Shown here in pieces: positions 1 to 10,440 of a stretch of DNA of 64,000 bases. How positions within the stretch are numbered: the first letter of the stretch is position 1; the number at the start of each line of letters is the position of its first letter. Below the pieces are notes generated by a model, which saw nothing but the letters and a program-made list of their open reading frames with translations, was not told the DNA's origin and searched no databases. A program made the position numbers and the translations under genes. This stretch comes from Brachionus manjavacas (taxonomy: Eukaryota; Rotifera; Eurotatoria; Ploima; Brachionidae), in the NCBI GenBank assembly GCA_019054805.1, contig JAHQIY010000005.1:2959501-3023500 (forward strand), in the 5' to 3' direction.

Positions 1-289
1 TCTCAAAAATTCAACTAAACTACGCATTTATTCAATTGTGTAGAAGCGAAAAAAATTTATACTAATTTTTGTACAATTAGCATAATTTAGTTAATCGCAA
101 AGACAAAATTCGTGTCGACATTGGACTTTTTTTTTTAATTTTTTTTTTAAATAAAATTATTTAGAATTCATAGCAAAATTTTTGTGTGCAATTATGGACA
201 TAAATTTTTAATAATATTTTTTACACCAATTTATGTAAAACATTGTTAATTGCGAAAAGCATTTAGAAAATAGGACGCCCAGAGCAAAA

Positions 290-799
290 GCTCAACTGCT
301 AAAGCAAATCGTATTTTTGGAAAGATTAGAAAATCGTTCAAGTATTAAATTACTTTACTGTTCTTTAGTGAGGCCTCAATCGGGGTATGCAATTGCACCA
401 TGGTGTCCATTTTATGTAAAAGCTAATTGCGAGATCTTGATTATTCACCGCGTTTCTTGAAACTTGGTAATCTTAGAATAAGACGATTTCAAGGTGATTT
501 GATTCAAATGTTTAGGATTGCAAACAATATGGAAAAAGTTAATTTTGTAAACGGGATAAATAATAGTCTAAACATATTGCTTGATACCAAATGATACGAT
601 TTAAGAAGGAATTACAAGACCCCAATCCGAGGACATGTAAAAACTGTCTTCCAAGATGAAACTTTTTTACTAATAGATTTGTGAATGAGAAGAATATGAA
701 ATAAATGCAAATTGTCTTAACAGTTTTAAGGTAAATATTGATGGGTAGTTGGCGAAGTGTATTGAAATGACTGCTTTAATAATAATAATAATAATAATA
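290..799 (+). mobile_element. Decayed non-LTR retrotransposon (LINE) 3' end with TAA tail
   Basis: A LINE carboxy-terminal region is readable with stops and frameshifts. From 301 one frame gives KANRIFGKIRKSFKY, the usual segment after the reverse transcriptase domain. Near 478-500 comes RRFQGDLIQMF, the RR-x-RGDLIQ motif typical of jockey/CR1-like C-termini. The copy ends in a (TAA)n tail at about 778-799, the usual end of these elements. The same family lies in the opposite orientation at the right edge of the window (63451-64000). No intact ORF remains. Confidence 0.8.
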
Positions 800-1228
800 C
801 TATTAATAATAAATACCATAGAAGTCTTACTAAGGAAGCCATAATCATAAATTAATATATTAAAGACAAAAATGTCCTAAAGTTCTTAAAGCTTTGACGT
901 CTTTTGAGTGAGTTAATTATAAGATGTAAATTTAATGGATTCGTTTTGATTTATTTTATAATTATGATTTTTGTAAAATATAAATTTATTAGAAACATCA
1001 ATTTCCTGAATCACTAACGAAACAAAAAAGACACCAATGCTCTTAAATTTTTCGGACTTTTTTTTTACGACAATTTATGCAAAATCTGGTAAAAATAAAT
1101 GCAGGATGTACAAAGTTATTCATTGATAGAAAATTAATTTGATACAAGCTTTAGTAGAACATGTAGACACATCAAATAAAAACTTAAGTACCAAGATAAT
1201 CCAAAAAAAGCAGTTTTTAGCTGATTGC
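800..1228. other. A+T-rich spacer, nothing recognised
   Basis: No open frame, RNA gene or clear repeat was seen here. Confidence 0.5.
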
Positions 1229-1998
1229 TACAGTATTGATTTGATATGATGGTCGAAGGTTCGTCGTAATATAATGAAAAATAAAAAAAATTTACTTCTT
1301 GTTTCGAAAATTTAATAATTCTTTTGAATTTTGGGGTCTAGTTCATTAGGTGAACAAGTGTTCACCAAATTATTTTTATGCTGATAGGTGAACAAAAGTT
1401 GTTGACCCATTTTTTAAATTGTACACTTAAATTTAAAAATGTTCACCTATCTTTAAAATTTGCCAAAAAGGCAATTTTTAACTGTTCCTTGTACAATTTA
1501 TATTAAAATAGGAAAACAAATTTTAGAATACAAATATGTAAGAATGATATTGCAAATTTAAATTTTAATAAAAATGTTATATTTTTGAAATCCAAAATAT
1601 TTTTCAAAATTTTGAATAAAAAGCCATATAACTCGGAGACATAAGTAAAAATTTTTAATTTAACAAGACACAAGACATAAAATTCTTTATTCGAAAACTC
1701 AAATAAATTTTTTTTTTAAATTCTACTTTTTTTTCAAATGTTCACCTATTTTGAAATATTGTTCACTTATTTATAAAATTGTTCACCTAAATTTTTTAAC
1801 AAAAATTTATTTAATTTTCATGTTCACCTTTCAGGGTAAAAATAATTTGCTTAACAATTTGTTCACTTAAACCGTGAACATGAATTGTTCACCTATTTCG
1901 TGAACACTTGTTCAACTAAAGGACTAGACCCGAATTTTGTAGGTTTTTTATTTCTAATGCTTTTTCTGTGAAACCATTATCTCAAATCAATACTGTTT
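1229..1998. repeat. Outer inverted repeat enclosing the MITE
   Basis: CAGTATTGATTTGATATGAT near 1231-1250 matches, inverted, the stretch at about 1974-1996 (reverse complement CAGTATTGATTTGAGATAAT). The two arms flank the MITE and its target duplication, so the MITE may have jumped into an older palindromic element. The arms are only about 24 bp, so chance in A+T-rich DNA is possible. Confidence 0.45.
1334..1931. mobile_element. MITE (non-autonomous DNA transposon), 598 bp, with 8-bp target duplication
   Basis: The ends are inverted repeats of about 32 bp: 1334 starts GGGTCTAGTTCATTAGGTGA, and the reverse complement of the right end starts GGGTCTAGTCCTTTAGTTGA; both continue into ACAAGTGTTCAC. 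The element is bracketed by a perfect 8-bp direct repeat GAATTTTG (1326-1333 and 1932-1939), which is the target-site duplication. The interior has no ORF. It carries about ten copies of a GTTCACCTA-like motif in both orientations, clustered in the outer parts, possibly transposase-binding sites. An 8-bp duplication is seen in hAT, P and Merlin families; the superfamily is not decided. Confidence 0.9.
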
Positions 1999-2094
1999 CT
2001 TATACAAACAATTTTGTCAGTATATTTTTTAAAAAGTCTTGGAAATAATTTTTTTGGAGATAAGAAACTTGTAATAAAAAAAATTCTCTTTTAG

Positions 2095-2465
2095 TATGGC
2101 AAAATGGTTGATTTTTTAAAATTAATAGCAGCCAACTTTCCGCTAATACATTGGATCAGATCATTTCTTAAAGCAAGATCATTCAGAGTAAATTTTAATG
2201 AAGAATTCGATGATCAATATTCAATTTCAGCTTGAGTACCACAGGGATCTGTTATTAGTTTTCTCTTGTACAGTAGTTTCATAAATCATTTGGAAAGAAG
2301 AAATAAGAAAATTGCTTCATGAGACTTAAATTAATAAAATACCTTTAAAATAAGAAGTGGGGAGGGACATAAGGTAATCTCTATAAATCTTTACTCCATC
2401 TAATATTATACACAATGAAGCTTAGAATAAACTTGACCTATTAACATATCTAAAGGGGACATTAC
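2095..2465 (+). pseudogene. LINE reverse transcriptase fragment
   Basis: Near 2130-2260 the plus strand reads FLKARSFRVNFNEEFDDQYS, then VPQGSV. This is the thumb-side block of LINE reverse transcriptases, in which (G)VPQGSVLGP precedes the catalytic YADD box. A stop sits just before VPQGSV, and downstream matches (NKLDLLTYL near 2430) are in shifted frames. The YADD box itself is not recognisable. It is a dead copy. Confidence 0.7.
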
Positions 2466-3947
2466 GATACTTATGAGCAAAAAAACACTTCTCTATATAA
2501 ACTATTTTCTAATTTGGAAAATGAAATATTTATAAGTGTTACTGATTTTGATCCAAGAACAAAAATTTTATTGATTGAACATATTAATATTTATAAAAAA
2601 TGCGGATTAGTTGATTCGACTAATTTCATTTTTCTAAAATAAAATTAAAATTTGTACAAAAGTTGGACAATACTCGTCTATTTGAAATTTTAAATGATTT
2701 TTTAAAATAGAATTTTTTACAAATGGTGTTTTGTTCCCAATGGAAACTTTTATTCGCTTTTAATAAAATTAAATTATCTAGCATAAAACTAAAATTAAAA
2801 AATGTCCGCAAAATTTTCAGATGTTAAAAAAAATTTTTTTTTTACATTCTTAAATTCAGTAATCGATTTTTAAAATAAATTTTTCATATTATTTTATAAA
2901 TTTTTTGTTTAAAACTAGCGTAATTCGGTTTAACGATTAACAAATTTTTTGAGAAATTACTCCAAAGGAAATTAACATTTGAAAATTGAGTGATTCAGTC
3001 GCCCAAAAAAATTATTAAAATAGTAAAAAAATTAAAAAAAAAATCTGTAAGTACAAATATTAAATTGGATAAAGAAATTTTTTTTTTCAAATTAGAAATG
3101 AATCGGCTGGAAAATTGAAATTTGGGTTGCTTTTTTTCATACTAAAAAATCATTGAAAAAATTCTCTTTTTACTAGAAAAATTTAGTTTAAAACAAACTA
3201 TAAAAAAGATATTAGAATAAGTTCAAGACACAAAAAATCTTAGCTATGAAATATATCTCATTAAAAAAGATTGAACAGAAAATAAGAAAAAAAAGCGTAA
3301 GAGATAATATTGAGAATAGTTCTGGTTCAAAAATGACTCAAAAGTTGTGTAAAAACAGAATAAAAGAGAATTATTTTAGAGTTTTTTAAAAGCCCCTAAT
3401 TAAATTCCCAGTTCGGACTTAAAAAAAAAATTAAAAACCATTGATCAAAAAAGTTCAATATAGGATAAGAACTTGATAAAAAATTTTTTTCAAAAACATG
3501 TCTAATATTTCCATTTTTAATTTTTTTATCATGTCTACTATTTTTTCATTTAAATTTTAAAAATTTGCTATGATTACAATTTTGGATCATTAATTTTGAA
3601 TTTTATTCTGGTTGATGATAAAAAAAAGCTAAGACAAAAATTAAGCTAAAACATTAGATCAAAATTTCTTAATCATAAAGCAACTCGTGCTTGTAAACGT
3701 TTAGTAAAGAACCATCATTAATAAATTAAATTATTCTAGTATCTATTTTGTTGAATTGGTACTTTTAATTTTTCTTCCTCTATGGAACGGTGCTTTTTCT
3801 TTTCCTTACTTAAATACTGTGTACCCTTAGTAATGCTATTTAAAAATTAATCTTAAGCAGTTCATTAGCTTACTTTTCAAGGTTGGTTATTTTGATTTGA
3901 AAATATTTAAGTGAAAAAATTAATAAATTTCCAATAATTAAAAAAAA
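2466..3947. other. A+T-rich spacer, nothing recognised
   Basis: About 1.5 kb of low-complexity A/T DNA. No coding pattern or RNA gene was seen on either strand. Confidence 0.5.
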
Positions 3948-4369
3948 AAGCTTAAAGCCAGTTTTAAAGATCTTATTTAAATTGATGGTTAGAAACTCTA
4001 AAAAGTATAAAATTTTTGTTTAAATTTAAAATTTCTACAAACCATTTAATTTTTTTAAATTCGTTTAAAAGATACCTTTTTAGATAAGTTAATATCACGC
4101 TTAGAATATAATAGAATTATGTGAACTTTGGTTGAAAACGTGCTCTTCAAGAAACTTTTAGTTTAATTTTGGTTATCTAGAAAATTTTAGAAAAAATTGA
4201 ATATTTAATTCTGAGAGATTCATAATATTTATTTCAAATAAAATAAGCTGTAAAATAGTCAATTTTATTTTGAGATTTTTCCTCAATTAGAAGTTCGTAT
4301 TTACATCATGTGCATTTGAAGTTAAATTAAAATTCCATTTTAAATCTTTTTTCAATTCTAAAAGACACT
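3948..4369 (+). promoter_or_regulatory. 5' region of RPB7, partly duplicated downstream
   Basis: Two blocks upstream of the RPB7 start (about 3948-4022 and 4287-4369) recur at 5627-5700 and 5716-5797 with few changes. The 265 bp between the blocks are missing from the second copy. The promoter of RPB7 should lie here, but no TATA box or initiator could be singled out. Confidence 0.45.
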
Positions 4370-5048
4370 ATGTTTTATCATATTTCCTTAAAACATGAAA
4401 TTCTCTTGCATCCGAGATACTTTGGACCAAATTTGTTAGAAACTGTCCGACAAAAACTTTTATATGAAGTTGAAGGAACCTGTTCTGGAAAGTATTAAAA
4501 AGAATTTTTTTTTTCAATTTATTCAATCAATTGAAATCTAAGATATGGATTTATAATAGCCATAACGACCATAGACACTATAGGTACAGGTCTCATACAA
4601 CCAGGACGTGGATATGTCATCTATCCGGTTGAATATAAAGCAATTGTTTTTCGTCCATTTAAAGGCGAAGTTCTTGATGCTGTTGTTTCCCAAGTGAATA
4701 AAATTGGTTTAAGATGTGAAATTGGGCCTTTGGAATGTTTTGTGTCTCGCCATTGCATTCCATTAGAAATGGACTTTGATCCAAATGCAGCCTCACCTTG
4801 TTATAAATCTAAAGATGAAGTAATCCAATTAAAGTGATTAAAATATGTTATGATTTAGATCTATATTTTATCCTTAGGAATCTGTTATTCAAAAAAACGA
4901 TGAGATAAGGATAAAAATCATTGGCTTGAGAATAGATGCTACAGATATAGTAAGAAATTTGGATACGTTTATTTGAAATAAACTTAATTTTTGAATTTAG
5001 TACGCTATTGGTACTTTGAGAGATGATTACTTGGGAACAATTAATTAA
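4370..5048 (+). CDS. POLR2G: DNA-directed RNA polymerase II subunit RPB7
   Basis: RPB7 pairs with RPB4 as the stalk of nuclear RNA polymerase II and binds emerging RNA. Four exons fit exactly: 4370-4491, 4543-4819, 4878-4949 and 5001-5048, joined by GT-AG introns of 51, 58 and 51 bp. The product is 172 residues, the same length as human RPB7. It starts [20 protein letters not shown], a family hallmark, and the second exon contains [10 protein letters not shown] and [13 protein letters not shown] of the conserved core. The C-terminal S1/OB part ends [16 protein letters not shown] polyadenylation signal AATAAA lies at 5098-5103. The family call is near certain; intron edges are inferred from phase and conserved residues. 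The second intron is preceded by a readable but false extension to a stop at about 4837. Confidence 0.95.
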
Positions 5049-5103
5049 AAATTTAAAATGCTTTGACAATTTTCAATTTGTGAATACAATTTTCTTTAAT
5101 AAA

Positions 5104-5626
5104 AGATCTGTTTTAAATTTTTAAGAATTAATTTTGGGCTTTTGCTTTTTTATCACTAAAAATACACTTGTGAATAAAAATCCTAAAGTGTTTTAAATTA
5201 TCTTGGTAAATGAAATTTTTTTTAAAAATAAAGATCTTTGTTTAAATATATTTCTTATAGTTATCAAAAAGCTTCGAATCATATCTTTTTCTCAATTAAT
5301 TTGTGGTTTCTAGTGTGTTTATAAGACAAACTTAAATGCCCAAGTTTCTTCCCTCTGCTTTGCTACTGAAATTTCTTTTGATAATTATTTTTTTAATTGT
5401 ATTAAATATTATTTTATTAATTTATTTTATCAAATTTAAAACAATCTTATTTAATTTCTTAAATGAATTTATATAATTTTATGGGAATATTTGATTTTTT
5501 CAAGGGAAAGATTTTTTTTTTAGAAGAGATTTTAAATTTAAAAAAATTTTTATGCTGATTAACAAATGTAAAACACGAAAAGTTTTTTTATAAATTTAAA
5601 TTGATATCAATCTCTTATAACTGATA
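5104..5626. other. A+T-rich spacer between RPB7 and its partial duplicate
   Basis: No gene, RNA or repeat was recognised in this stretch. Confidence 0.5.
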
Positions 5627-5908
5627 AAGCTTAAAGACAGTTTTAAAGATCTTATTTAAATTGATGGTTAGAAACTCTAAAAAGTATAAAATATATGTAA
5701 ACGCTATATATTTTTAGAAGTTCGTATTTACATCATTTTCATTTGAAGTTAAATTAAAATTCCATTTTAATTCATATTTTCGATTCTAAAAGACACTATG
5801 TTTTATCATATTTCCTTAAAACTTGAAATTATGTTGCATCTGAGATACTTTGGACCAAATTTGTTAGAAACTGCCCCACAAAAACAAAAAAGAATAAAAA
5901 TAGACTAA
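5627..5908 (+). pseudogene. Partial duplicate of RPB7 promoter and exon 1
   Basis: Sequence 5627-5885 repeats the RPB7 upstream region and first exon with a 265-bp internal deletion. The copied exon starts with ATG at 5798 and reads [20 protein letters not shown], then loses homology after about 30 codons and stops at 5906. At least five codons differ from exon 1 by amino-acid-changing substitutions (H to L, L to M, P to L, V to A, R to P), so the copy is not under protein constraint. Exons 2-4 are absent. It is a truncated tandem duplicate, not a retrocopy, because promoter sequence was copied too. Confidence 0.9.
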
Positions 5909-6447
5909 CTATTTTTTGGCATTTTTTCACCAAACAATAGACTAACTGTTACAAAAAAAATAATTATTGTTTTGACGTTTATGTGCTATGCTTCACAGTT
6001 TTAATATATTAAATATTAATAGTAATTGATAAAAGTATAAAAATTAATACTAACTTTTTTATATTAATTATTTAAATATTATCGGGATAATTTTGTATTT
6101 TTTTCATCTTTTTTTCCAAAAATGTAATAATTAAAAAGATCGATTCTTTTCATGATTTTTTATAGGTATATTGAATAAAAATGTTAACAATTAGATTTCT
6201 TTAAAATTTTTCAAGGTAAAATAATTCACTTTTTCATGTTTTTTGATCATAGGTTCGTAATTTTACCCGTGCTTGTCTATTTTTTGACGTAATTTTGGAT
6301 TCAAATTTAAAATGTACAAGGCAATTTTTAAATTTTTTAGAAAAAAAAATTATTAATAGCAATTATCGAAATATGATCTTTTCAATAAAATGATAAATAA
6401 AAGAGTCTTTAAATTTAATAAAATTTTAAAACTGAATTCATTCTAAA
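5909..6447. other. Spacer before the 7TM receptor
   Basis: A+T-rich DNA with no recognised feature. It presumably contains the promoter and 5' UTR of the receptor gene that starts at 6448. Confidence 0.4.
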
Positions 6448-8724
6448 ATGTCAAACAATAAAATTTTTTTGATTCTTACTTTGATTTATGGAGCCATAAT
6501 AAGAGGAAATTTTAAGATAACAGTTCGGACACCATTTAGAAATTGCACGAAATTTACTAGATTAGTTGAAATTCAACATACTTATACTTATTCTATTATG
6601 AGAATTGAAGGCTTTTCATCATTTAATCAAATTAAACTATCTTGCATCACCACCATTTTTCAATCTATAGGTCTATTCAAATTTATACCTGAATATCAAA
6701 TTTCGTTAGATAATTCACCTAGCTTTATCATTAACAGAAGCTTTGTTTTAGATTACATCAAGTTTAATTTTGCCTTAATAAATAATTTCAGTCCCTGCCT
6801 GAACATATTTGATGATTTTATTGAAAAAGGGAAAAAAATATTTTTATATTTTTCGTATTCAAAATTAGAATTAAGAAAATACAATTCATGTATTTTGGGA
6901 GATACAAATTCAACTTTTAAACAACTTTTTAAATTAAGTTTTACAAATAACAATAAATATGATATCAAGACTGATCCACAAATTTTTCAAAACAGTAAAA
7001 TTAATTCATTAGAAATCTCTGGTTTGGTCAACACCATCGTAAAAAGAAATATTCTCGAATTTAGGCAAATTGATATCGAAATAAATTCGATAATTGAATC
7101 AGTGGAGTTTAATTTCTACCGTAGTCATTTTAGTAACAAATTACTCTATCATAAAATTTTCAAAAATATCAAATATATTTTAATTAAAGGTCGTTTAGAA
7201 ACACTAAGCAGTGATATTTTTTCCAATTTTGCCAATTTACGAGAAATTAGACTACAAAGCTCAAATAATCTTTATTTTTTTAAAGAGGGTCTAAAATTTT
7301 TAAACAGCTTGAATATCAAAGCAGTCACCAGGGTTAATACTAGCCAAGAACTAGAAAATTTTACAGTAAAATTTTTTATTTTCGATTACGATTATTCGAA
7401 TGAAGATTTTTGTTTGTTCAAAGAATTTCCTCAAAATAAATTTATTCTTTCTATTCCACCCCAAAACTGGAATTGCAGTTGTCTATTTTTTTGGTTAGTT
7501 GGTTCGTATTATTTTAGTCTTGGACAAAAAATGGTTCAAGAAAATTTATGGTGCTTAAATTTGGACGATTTCAACCTCTGCGAATTTGATGTGATGAAAA
7601 AAAAATGCCAAAGAATAAATATTAGCCAAAATAAAAATATCGATATCGACTATTTATTTATATCAGAAATATTCAATTTAATTACATTTATTTTAATTCC
7701 TTTTTTTAGCTTATTTGGAGTTTTTTCCAACATATTAAATGCTCTTGTAATCGAAAAATTAAAATCACAATTGAAAAAAGATGCTAAATTTGACCTGACA
7801 ATCTATCACTGGATAAAATTAAATTCAATGGTTAATGCAGTCTACTCTATACTTTATATATTTCATTTAATTAATATTTGTGTTTTTGTAAACGGTGCTT
7901 ATTGTCCCAATTTAAGTCGTTCAACTTTAATTCAATATTACGAAATATTTGTAATCGATTATTTTGGTGGCATTTTAAAGACATTATCGAACTTTTTAAA
8001 CTTGCTAATTTCTTATGAGAGATATGCAAATTTAAATAATAACCCATTTAAGATTTTTAAAAATAAAAAACCTAGTGTTATACTTTTTATTTTATTGATT
8101 GGAATTTTTATAAACATTGAAAAACCACTGACAAGTGAAGTAAAAAAGTTTGATTTTGAAGAAATTTATGGAGCTTTATACCCAGAATATCCTCTGAGAA
8201 ATACATTTAAAGGTGTTCTGGACTCAGAATTTTCGCATCAGTCTCGAACTTTACAATTTAAATTTCAAAATCCGCTCTATTATGGTTTATATCTTTTTAA
8301 TTTTGTGACAAATGATGTAATTCTATTTGTTTTATTGATATTTTTGGACATGCTGCTATTGCTAAAATTTAGAAAAAAAATAAAGCAAAAAAAAAACATT
8401 CTCAGAAAAATTTTTAAGAATTCGACAGAAAGACTCACAGAAGCGAGTTATTCTAGTTTAAGATTTACCATGATTATTTTGGTAAATATGAATATTTTGC
8501 TTTTTTTTCGAATGATGGAATTTTTAATGAATCTATTGGTTTTTATCCAGAGTGGAAATAAAAAAGCTTGTTATAGCATCAGTAAAACTTGCACAAATTA
8601 TTACCAATTTGGAAATTTTTTCTATCTAATTACGACATCATTTACAATATTTGTCAATTATTTTTTTTACAGCAAGTTCAGAGATATTTTAAGAAACCAA
8701 TTTATTTTTAAAAAAGAAAAATAG
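6448..8724 (+). CDS. Divergent class-A-like 7TM receptor with LRR-type ectodomain
   Basis: An intronless 758-residue ORF. Residues 1-20 are a likely signal peptide. Residues 21-400 form an ectodomain with irregular leucine/isoleucine-rich repeats (clearest at 245-290). It closes with an LRRCT-like cysteine cap, NWNCSCLFFWL, with Cys343, 345, 369, 378 and 387. Seven hydrophobic segments follow at about 405-436, 452-482, 500-525, 541-560, 608-640, 670-700 and 718-745. Class A signatures are present in altered form: GVFSN in TM1 (G424, N428), ERY at 524-526 for DRY, and NYFFY at 737-741 where NPxxY is expected. It is therefore a cell-surface G-protein-coupled receptor candidate; the ligand cannot be guessed. 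A poly(A) signal lies at 8838-8843. No close named homologue is recognised. Confidence 0.8.
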   Translation: MSNNKIFLILTLIYGAIIRGNFKITVRTPFRNCTKFTRLVEIQHTYTYSIMRIEGFSSFNQIKLSCITTIFQSIGLFKFIPEYQISLDNSPSFIINRSFVLDYIKFNFALINNFSPCLNIFDDFIEKGKKIFLYFSYSKLELRKYNSCILGDTNSTFKQLFKLSFTNNNKYDIKTDPQIFQNSKINSLEISGLVNTIVKRNILEFRQIDIEINSIIESVEFNFYRSHFSNKLLYHKIFKNIKYILIKGRLETLSSDIFSNFANLREIRLQSSNNLYFFKEGLKFLNSLNIKAVTRVNTSQELENFTVKFFIFDYDYSNEDFCLFKEFPQNKFILSIPPQNWNCSCLFFWLVGSYYFSLGQKMVQENLWCLNLDDFNLCEFDVMKKKCQRINISQNKNIDIDYLFISEIFNLITFILIPFFSLFGVFSNILNALVIEKLKSQLKKDAKFDLTIYHWIKLNSMVNAVYSILYIFHLINICVFVNGAYCPNLSRSTLIQYYEIFVIDYFGGILKTLSNFLNLLISYERYANLNNNPFKIFKNKKPSVILFILLIGIFINIEKPLTSEVKKFDFEEIYGALYPEYPLRNTFKGVLDSEFSHQSRTLQFKFQNPLYYGLYLFNFVTNDVILFVLLIFLDMLLLLKFRKKIKQKKNILRKIFKNSTERLTEASYSSLRFTMIILVNMNILLFFRMMEFLMNLLVFIQSGNKKACYSISKTCTNYYQFGNFFYLITTSFTIFVNYFFYSKFRDILRNQFIFKKEK

Positions 8725-8843
8725 TTTTTCCTAATTTGAAATACATTTGTTCATAAAACAAGCATTTCTAGTTACACGGAACCAAATAATTAAATCTAGA
8801 TCATTTTTTGTCTAATAAGCTTTTTATTTTTGTCGTAAATAAA

Positions 8844-9174
8844 TTAAATGAATTTTAATTGATAATTTTGTATTTTTTCCTATAGAAATAGAGTTTGCAA
8901 ATTGCAAATTTTTTTCTATTTTTATTAATTTAAAAAATAATAAGTCCAGATCAAGACAAATTTCCTCACTAATCAAAGATGATTAAGAGTTTAATATATA
9001 AAAAAATAAAGGAGAAATCTTTGGAAATTACTTAGTCACAACTTTTAGTCAACATCTCGATTTTGTTGAAAATGAGATGTAATATCAGATTTTTTTAAAA
9101 AATAAGGCATAAAATAATCTAAATGAGTCAATTACTCATTTTGAATTTAAAAATGCCTTTAAAAAATTAAAATC
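8844..9174. other. Spacer, nothing recognised
   Basis: A+T-rich DNA between the receptor gene and a LINE fragment. No feature was seen. Confidence 0.4.
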
Positions 9175-9421
9175 AAAAGAGGTAGCGGAATCAAGTCTTG
9201 ACCGCATCCACAACCTTATGTTAAAAATCTTACCTAATGAGACCTTACTTTAAATATGTCAACTATTTAGCGTGAGTTTGGTACAGGGAAAATATCAAAA
9301 TCCTGGAAAATAACAAATATAATTGTGTTACTCATTAATGTCCAACTCAGGACCTTTCTACCTATCGTCCTATTAATGTAGCAAGTTGTCTTAGAAAGTT
9401 ACTTGAGCATATTTCACAGTA
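9175..9421 (+). pseudogene. LINE reverse transcriptase N-terminal fragment
   Basis: Around 9190-9240 one frame gives LDRIHNLMLKILP, matching the (PG)LDGI-N-MLK block. Near 9300 SWKIT corresponds to the W-K-A/T block, and at 9361-9425 another frame reads YRPINVASCLRKLLEHISQY, the nYRPIsl-s--gKllE block of reverse transcriptases. The pieces lie in different frames with stops, so it is a dead copy. The homology ends at a poly(T) run. Confidence 0.75.
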
Positions 9422-9545
9422 TTTTTTTTTTTTTTTTTAATAGTTATTTTTATTTAAAAATTAATTTAAAAAGGCTTCGAGCTAACATACGAAAAGAGCG
9501 CAAACTGCACATTCGAAGTGAAGCTCCTTCTGCCCAGTAAAAAAA
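9422..9545 (-). repeat. Short retroposon-like repeat with poly(A) end on the minus strand
   Basis: A run of 17 T (9422-9438) followed by about 100 bp that is richer in G+C than its surroundings (9470-9537). Read on the minus strand it is a body ending in poly(A). It contains AGAAGGAGCTTCACTTCGAA, resembling the GAAGGAGCTTTAGCT motif at 10415, 30235 and 50578. It interrupts or abuts the LINE fragment to its left. Confidence 0.4.
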
Positions 9546-9903
9546 ATAAAACAATAATAAAAAAAAACAAACATATTTTAAAAAGAATTAGCTTAAATAT
9601 TTCGAGTGACTGATTTATAAGCTATTAATTTGCGACCATATCTCACTGAGTTAATGATTAACTGAATCAGATCGTTTCTTCATTCAATATCTTTTAAAGT
9701 TAAGTGAATAGACATTACAATTTTGCTTTTAATTGTGAAGCATAAGTTAATTTCTTAGAAATTACATTAGGCTAAGAAATGTTTACAAATCCTTAATACG
9801 ATCAATTTTAGACCATTCTTTTCCTTGTTCGAATTCATGCTTTCAAGCTTAAATTAAAAAAATAAAAATCATTTAAAATTCAGCAGTAAGATCTATCTGA
9901 AAT

Positions 9904-10440
9904 ATGATATGCAACCCCTGCAATATAATGCAACAAGAGGCCTTCAATAAACTCAAAATAGTCTCAAACCGGCTTTTTGAGTTGAGTGAGAGATATGCCA
10001 TGGTAAGATTGAGTCATTCTGCTACATTAGTTGTCAAATTGGTGGAAGAGTATAAAGAAGGTTTCGATATATCGAATATACAACCCAATTGTGTAATTGC
10101 TATCTTATAATTTCTTCTTATTTTAATACTTTAAATTTTTTTCCTGAATGTCAAATATTTAAACATGTGTAATGTTTCACTCTTTTAATTAAATTTAACC
10201 ATTATAATCTTTTTCTAAACAGTATTGTGAAAAAGTTAAGAAACGACTGATAATTTTATTGTTTATTTGGGTTATAATGGGATAGGATTGATATTTTGAA
10301 TCCATTTTTTGGTATCAAAATAGGAAGAAATTAAAAGAATTTTAATTTTAATTTTATAATACTTTATATTTAACTTTATTTATTTTTTAATTAATTATTT
10401 TTTTTAATTTGAAGGAGCTTTAGCTAGTCACAGATAATAT
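9904..10440 (+). mobile_element. LINE C-terminus plus 3' UTR (family with RYIxYxxxLCNCYL end)
   Basis: The ORF from 9904 (ATG) to 10110 encodes NIMQQEAFNKLKIVSNRLFE followed by SERYA and LVEEYKEGF, which looks like a retrotransposon protein C-terminus rather than a host gene. In the next frame the end reads RYIEYTTQLCNCYLIIS. The remnant at 50400-50460 reads RYIDYPIPLCNCYLTIS, so the two copies share a coding end. About 330 bp of shared 3' UTR follow, closing near TTGAAGGAGCTTTAGCTAGT (10409-10428). A one-base frameshift precedes the RYIEY end. Confidence 0.65.

Noticed and set aside
2626..2811. 61-codon ORF on the minus strand
   Set aside because: F/K/N-rich low-complexity composition, no domain, no neighbour support.
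4848..5069. 73-codon ORF on the minus strand
   Set aside because: It is antisense to RPB7 exons 3 and 4, which explain the region fully.
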